A stretch of DNA of 64,000 nucleotides from the NCBI RefSeq assembly GCF_000340215.1, contig NW_006921540.1, positions 3,223,486 to 3,287,485 of the forward strand, written 5' to 3'. Positions 58,287-64,000 of the stretch are shown here, piece after piece. The position numbers and the translations under genes are program-made. Within the stretch, counting starts at the first letter, position 1; every line of letters begins with the position of its first letter. The stretch is from Pseudocercospora fijiensis CIRAD86 (lineage: Eukaryota; Ascomycota; Dothideomycetes; Mycosphaerellales; Mycosphaerellaceae). The notes beneath the pieces are model-generated. The model did no database searches, was not told where the DNA came from, and saw only the letters and a program-made list of their open reading frames with translations.

Positions 58287-59650
58287 ACCTCTCCATTTCA
58301 TGAGATCGAGGTGCACGCACCAACAAACCTGTGGCATGGCTGATCATCATACCCACGATCGGTAAAGGCGAAGTCCAGTGGCGAGTAAACCGACCACGCG
58401 ATCACATGCTGTTGCGCCTGGTCGCTTTAGACAAAAAGCCTTCAATGAGGACTCATTCTACAACCCTGCCATCCGCCGCCCAAGCAGAGCAAGTTGGAAC
58501 GAATGTATTGCCGGCTTCTACCTCCCTGCTGCGCACCTGAGATAGCCATGATAGATATAGAGACGACCAATCACACCATGCATGGTTGGTACCCTCTGAA
58601 CGCCTTCAATACGACCCATGACAGCTCTTTCTTTGAAGTTTGATCATACAGCTTTGCGGACTGGGTATGTAATGTTAAGCAGGTACGGCCGTAAGATTGA
58701 CTAGTTCGTGGCACCACATGCCCTATGGAAGTCTTTGAAGCACATCAAGGTATGCAATCACTACATGTAGCGCTGGTGATAGGCCGCTGATCTGGAGCTC
58801 GCCGGCCAATCACGATCCTATTGTTCCGCGATATGGCATTTGCCACTTTCAGCGATGCGGACGCAGCTCCGGGGATCAAGAGCGTGCATATCAGACTTCG
58901 GGCAAAATCTTTTACACCACCAGCATCCCACGGCCCATTTAAGGAAAATATGCCTTGCTAGCTTTGACCCGCCACTTATATGAAGAATTCGATAACTACG
59001 GCTTCAATCATGCTTATAAACTTTTGGTCGGAAGATGTTACGAAATGCATGTTGAAGGCTACGGTTTGTATCTCGAGTCAAGATAATTTGGATTTTATGT
59101 ATCAGTTGGGAATGGATATTGTGCATCAAGCTGAGGTGATGCTGAATTGTAAGTGAGGCGTGCAAGATGGCGTTGTCTAAGGTAGGTCTTAAGAGGGAGG
59201 TTTGTGATATACCAAAATATGTAAGGAATAAGGGTAGTGTGCCTTAAGAAAGACATTTCACACACGCCAATTTTTCGGCAGGTCTGCGCTATCTGCAGCC
59301 CAACATCCTGAAAGCAGATGGGGACTTTTATGTTCGCACTATGCGTGAATCTTGCGTTAATACTTTCTCGTTGCGAACGTAGATACGACCTGCCGTCTCG
59401 TGTATTTCCCAGTCGTAAGAATCAAGAGCCTCGCGCAGGCAAACTGCAAAAAGTGTCTCCATTGCCGGGAGCCCTCAAGTCTCTCTCGTCAGTAGCGCCT
59501 TCTCCCTTGGAGCTCCGAATCAAAGATTCCAAGTCGTCTCACCAAGCGGCTCAGGTCCGCAGAACCGCGTTCATAGCCCTCCCTCTCCGCCACGCAAATC
59601 ATCACAACCACCCTTCCCCCCCCCCCCCCCTCCCCCTCATCATTCCTACC
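58287..59650. other. gene-free stretch of 1.36 kb
   Basis: Apart from 3' UTRs I see nothing supportable: no long open frame, no tRNA-like cloverleaf and no repeat other than a run of 15 C at 59616-59630. The poly-C run lies just past the MYND gene stop codon. Confidence 0.45.
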
Positions 59651-60074
59651 TCAAGTATCATACTCCCACTTCCCAATCTTTCCCCCTCTCCCACTAACCT
59701 TCGGCGCCGAAGCCCGTGTCGCCATCTTAAAATCCGCAGTTTTAGAATACTCCTGCGCCAAAGAAGCACAAACTTTCTTATGTTGTTTGGTATGTGCTTT
59801 TTTGCAATCTCGTGAACAGTACGAGACGCTTTTGCATGAGTTGCAAGGTTTCAAGTTTGAGATTTCTTCTGGATTTGAGGAGGAAGGAGAAGAAGATTCG
59901 AGGGTTTTACAGTTTGCGCAGGAGTTTGAGGTTGAGGTTGATGGTGAGGAGGAGGAGGAGGCTGGGAGGTGTTGTTAGTTTTGTATGGAGAGGAATGGGG
60001 GCTGGCGCTTTACATGAGGGTTCTGTGATTGCGTCTTGGGAGGTTTTGGGTGTTTCTGAATGGGTGTCGGACAT
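59651..60074 (-). CDS. small MYND zinc-finger protein
   Basis: Exons 60074-60014 and 59961-59651 with intron 59962-60013 (52 nt, GTAAAG donor, perfect ACTAACA branch point, TCCCAG acceptor) give 123 residues; an in-frame ATG at 60104 would add 10. After a Ser/Thr-rich N-terminus comes a complete MYND finger: CANC, then CNSCKSVSYCSRDCKKAHTK and QHKKVC, about residues 38-85. The spacer between the first and second Cys pair is long (Ser-rich). MYND fingers bind proline-rich peptides. There is no SET or other domain, so this is a stand-alone MYND protein, common in fungi and of unknown role. The C-terminal ~40 residues are basic. Confidence 0.75.
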
Positions 60075-60104
60075 TGTGGCGAATGTATGTGTTGATATGT
60101 GCAT

Positions 60105-60539
60105 TCCATCACGAGGTTAGTTTTTCGTCTATCTCCACTCAGACCAGTAACAAAGGGTGTTCGTGCATGTGACATAGAAACATGTGCTGTTGGACGCTGC
60201 CGCCCAGCAGCATCCAATGTGTCACGAAGCTCGCTCGTGGTTTATGAGCGCGTGTGCCGAAGGTCGCAGTCCTTTCTCATCGCTGTCGCTCTGTTCTGGA
60301 CTATAGCGACCTTCGTTACGTGCTGAGTGCTTGGAAAGTCACGTGTAGATGCCTTAGGTGTCTGTAACTTTTGAAAATGACCAATCACAGAGCGCCAAGA
60401 AATCGACACACGTAGCATAACCCACGAGCGTGCTCCCCCTGGTCACCTGACCTTCGCTACGCTCCGGGAGGTGCCAGAGGTCGCCGCTTCGTGAATCACG
60501 TGTTCCGTAGCAGACTTTTCTAAACCTGCAAGTAAACTT
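60105..60539. other. upstream region of the MYND gene and junction with the RIP block
   Basis: Normal-composition DNA containing a perfect 10-bp inverted repeat (CGAAGGTCGC 60258-60267, GCGACCTTCG 60306-60315). From about 60540 the sequence turns RIP-like. The last part may be the unmutated edge of the repeat that follows. Confidence 0.4.
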
Positions 60540-63500
60540 TCCAACCCCTATACTAATTAAATAAACTCCCGTATAGACTATATAACACCCTTTATTACTA
60601 GTCTAATCCGTTTCTATCGGGTTTTAGTACGCGTATATAGATAATCGTAGTAGTAGGTAGATGCTATTAGCTATAATACTATTATATATCGGAAATCGCA
60701 AAATCCGCTATAGTAAAGCCCTACGTAGTTACGAAAACTATCTACCCCGAAAATCTAAAGAACTTAGGTCTACTACTCGCCGGGGAAAATCTATATATAC
60801 GCGAAAATCGAATATCGCTTACTATATTAAAGCTAGACGCGTCTACCCTACTACGACCGTAGATCGATAAACTAACTCCGTAACGATCGAAACAATATCC
60901 GCGGCGGGTAAATATAATACCGCGAAGAAGCTCCTATAACTCTTATCTATCCCCGATACTATCCTATCTAGCGCTCGTAGTCCTCCCGCCTAATATTATC
61001 GGCTAGGTATCGTAGCTCCGAGTTAGTAAGAGATACGTTTAGAATACCGTAATACTCGAGCCGGTTTTAACGCCGCGAGTAGGGTAGGCTCTACGCGTTA
61101 TAGGTTAGAGAAGGGCCGCGACTAGAGGGCAATTTATAAGAGCTAAATCGGGAAAATTAGCTTAGAGAATCTAGAATAGTTTCTAGCTAGGCAAGCTCTA
61201 GAAGTCCGCTACGCTATAGAGCATTCCCGTAGAGCTTTCTATAAGGGTCGTATATACTAATCTACGGGAGATTATTCGATTTATAGTTAATCGAATCTAT
61301 AACTATACTCTTAAATCTATTCGCGCGATAGTTTATACCGTCGACTATACCGATTTAGTCGACCTCTAATTCGATATTATCGAAGCTAGAATAAGGTAGA
61401 TATTAAATCGATTATATAAACTATCTAAACAGCGGCCTAAGAAAAAGCCGTATCGGATCTAGGTTACTATACTACGGGCCTTGATTTACTAGCGATAGGA
61501 TGTCCTATTTGTCGTAAAAACTAGTTTAGGTAAGAGCCTAATCTTCTAGGCTTTTACTATACTTACTAGATAGACTGCTATCTAGTTAGTGCCTTTTACT
61601 CGGCTCGGGGCGGAGTAAGAAGCGGACTTAAAGAAGATCGTAGGGGAATACGTCAATCCCGTACTAGTTACGAGTAAGGCTAAGCGGCGGGATCTAGATT
61701 TGTTTACTAAAATTAGGGCGGGCTAGTACGATTATATTATTCTAGGCCCGGAGCAGGCCGTATCCGACGACTTTAAGGATACCCTAAAGGATCCGAATCT
61801 TTCCTTACGTATCGGGCTAGTCGTATTCGATAAAATTTATCTCCTCTCGAAATAGGCTAGCTTCCGCGAGGAATTCCTTATAGTCGCGTAGCTTAGGCAG
61901 CTTCTCCGCTAGGACTGTATATAGTTTAGCTATACTAGAACCCTAGATGCTATAACCTAAGCCTATATATTGAATTATAGCGGGTTTAGACCGGTCGGGT
62001 ACGAGCTATATTATTCTATAGTGCTACGGACTAGTATCGATCGCGTTAACTATACGTATATCTTTAAAGAGTTAGATAAAAATACGAAGTCGGTCTATAG
62101 CTAGTTATATTTTGTAATCGAAAAGGCCGTAAGCCCCGCGGGCTCGCCTCTACCCGCTATAGGCTCGAATTTGTCTACTACTACGCTAGCTAATACGGGC
62201 GAAGCCTAGTCCGTAGCGGAGTAACGGGCTACGCTAGCGGAGATACTAAAGACTATTATCTTTATCGATAGTCGCCTAGACGTAATCGCGCTTATAAATC
62301 GCGTTCGAGCCTAGCTAGTACTTCGGACTAAGGACCTATATCGAGAAAACTAGTATTATTAGGGAAATAGGTCTAATCCTATACTAAACGTTCTTAGAAT
62401 TGTCTAATTCTATATATCCGCTATGCCTATATACGATTAGAACCTGCGGTTTCGTAAGTTTAGCGTAGCGGATAGCACTATCCGCATTATAATTGCTACT
62501 ACCGCCCTTAGCGTAGGCATTAACATCCGTATAGTGCAAATCGTTATCTAGTAGGGTCTTATATTAGAGTATAACTACCTAAATTTTCGCTAGCGTCTCG
62601 GGCGTACCGGTCGGAACATAGTTCCGAGTAATCTTTATAGCGAGGTATTCGTATTCTAGCTAGCGTAGATAAGGAACATAAAAAAACGGCTTAGGGATTA
62701 GCCGGTAGAGGGTAGTAAGGTCCGTAGCGGACCTCGCGTCGCCCGTAAGAACAAGTTCTAGACGTAGCGGGAAGGATTATACTTAATACTTAACGTCGAT
62801 ATCTCGCTTAATAGTAATCGAGAAGATAAGAATACCGATACTAAGGACGGCAATTCCGCTACGCCTATAGCTTTACGCGCGCCTCGTATACGCGGTGCCT
62901 ACTAGTTAAATACTAAAGCGAGCCGCCGCGTAGTAGTCCTAGGGGATCTGCTTAATATATAGAATATGCCGTATATTCGCAAAGTATAGGACGACAAGCT
63001 TAGCGAGGATAAGTACTTAGACCCGAAGGTATCCGTATTAAGCGAAGTCTACTACAATCGGTATAACTATAATATACGGAGTAAACTGCCTATACCGCCG
63101 GATAGGTAGAATAGCCTTCCCCGACTAGTACCTAATTCGAGGCCCGGTTTCGTATTTGTACGGTTAATAGAGTAGTATATTGCAGTTCTCGAGGATCGCG
63201 TAGCGGGGGAATATAGATTTAGAATGCTATAGAATGCACTAATAGATAAGCAGCTTATATATAGCCTTTATCGGATCTACTAGGATTATTCGAGTATAGA
63301 CTAGGATGCCTTCGATAGTAATATACTTAGAAGTAAGTTAGATTAGCTAGTAGTTAGGAGAAGGACAAAACATCGGATTAGGTATATACTCGACGTATAG
63401 GAGTACCGCGATAAGACGATTACTTTCGGGAGTAGCAGAGTAGCCGATTCTAGCGGCGGAGATAGTAACGAATCTAGCGGTATCGAAACCGTTACTCTTC

Positions 63501-64000
63501 TCGATCTCCTCGTCTAGTTTATACAGTATATTAAAGAAGATATAGTCTTAAAATAGATAGAGTATAAGGCGGCGTAGGTAGCGAAGGCCGCTATAGCTAA
63601 GGTAGCGAGCGCCGCGAAGGAAGCCGAAGATGCGTTACTTATAGAGATACTAGACGACTAGCGCCGAGCGTATCTACGGTCTACGTAGGAGAACAATATA
63701 AATGTAGCGGCGTTAGCTATCGCTAGTTAAGGACGCCGAATTTAGTAGAGGAGAGTACCGGAAACCGGTAGTATAACTAATTTGCGGAAAATAGCGCTAA
63801 TAAAGAGTATACTCGAGGTTAGAGAACAGGCTAGTAGCGGCTCTAATTAATCCTACGGCAGAGATAGTAGCGTACCTACTAGATCTATAGTAATTAATAG
63901 GTATCGATCTTTATAAGGGAGTCCTTCGAGTATATAGGATGCTACTATATATCTAGTATCGGGCCTAACGGGGTAGTAGCGACTAGAAGTAGCGAGCTTC
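60540..64000 (+). pseudogene. RIP-inactivated RecQ-type helicase of a repeat (transposon- or telomere-linked), runs off the window
   Basis: A single plus-strand frame, interrupted almost only by TAG, shows SF2 helicase motifs: Walker A in KTSLGKSLIF (GKS at 61529-61537), a motif II relic FDKIYLLS near 61826 where RecQ has DExH (both changes are G-to-A/C-to-T), VGINIRIVQIVI and the motif VI block RLGRTGRN near 62594. After the helicase come charged, low-complexity regions and an Ala/Glu-rich coiled-coil-like part. This resembles the RecQ-like helicases found in fungal subtelomeres (telomere-linked helicases) and repeated copies of them. The right end is not in the window, and no termini were found, so whether it is an element or a subtelomeric gene is undecided. 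Confidence 0.75.

Noticed and set aside
1..64000. CRISPR arrays, bacterial operons, tRNA or rRNA genes
   Set aside because: No regularly spaced repeats, no Shine-Dalgarno-linked gene strings, and no cloverleaf or 5S-like sequence was found by eye. A tRNAscan or Rfam run would be decisive for RNA genes.

Overview
The window is nuclear DNA of a filamentous ascomycete, most likely a Dothideomycete. The evidence is genes with short introns (about 44-116 nt, GTAAGT-type donors), a typical fungal gene set (pantothenate synthetase, Dbp7, Iml1, an Ssp120-like protein, Zn2Cys6 regulator, P450, MFS carriers), and long blocks damaged by repeat-induced point mutation (RIP: CpA to TpA on both strands, making many TAG stops in otherwise collinear reading frames). 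The order-level placement is inference.

Region 1 (1-24.4 kb) is ordinary, compact and gene-rich. In order it holds: an unknown charged protein; a very divergent histone H4 variant with a long AT-hook-like tail (three exons reconstructed); a SET-domain protein; a sugar-type MFS carrier; an Ecm4-like glutathionyl-hydroquinone reductase; pantothenate synthetase; the DEAD-box helicase Dbp7; a 4-coumarate-CoA-ligase-like acyl-CoA synthetase; Iml1 (GATOR1/SEACIT); a secreted EF-hand protein; a short F-box-like protein; and a CYP504-like P450.

Region 2 (24.4-55.3 kb) looks like a compact catabolic or secondary-metabolism cluster that transposons have expanded and broken. Its genes are P450, MFS carrier, a C2H2-C2H2-Zn2Cys6 regulator, a fused FAD-monooxygenase/acetoacetate-decarboxylase-family pseudogene, and a cupin. 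A Copia element (24631-31431, TSD GTGCA, 182-bp LTRs) sits in the shared P450/MFS promoter. A 10.2-kb nested insertion (40260-50432) cuts the monooxygenase: a TIR element with an integrase-like ORF, itself carrying a Gypsy element (41607-48742, TSD ATTAA, 197-bp LTRs). A Mutator-like element (51156-54390, 54-bp TIRs, 9-bp TSD CGGAAGCCC) sits in the shared monooxygenase/cupin promoter. With the elements removed the cluster would span roughly 10-12 kb.

Region 3 (55.3-60.5 kb) has a type II membrane glycosyltransferase-like protein, a gene-free 1.3 kb, and a 123-residue MYND-finger protein. Region 4 (about 60.54-64.0 kb) is a RIP-ruined RecQ-type helicase gene that runs off the right edge, resembling transposon- or telomere-linked helicases.

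All intron coordinates were worked out by hand from splice consensus, frame continuity and family motifs; none has transcript support.
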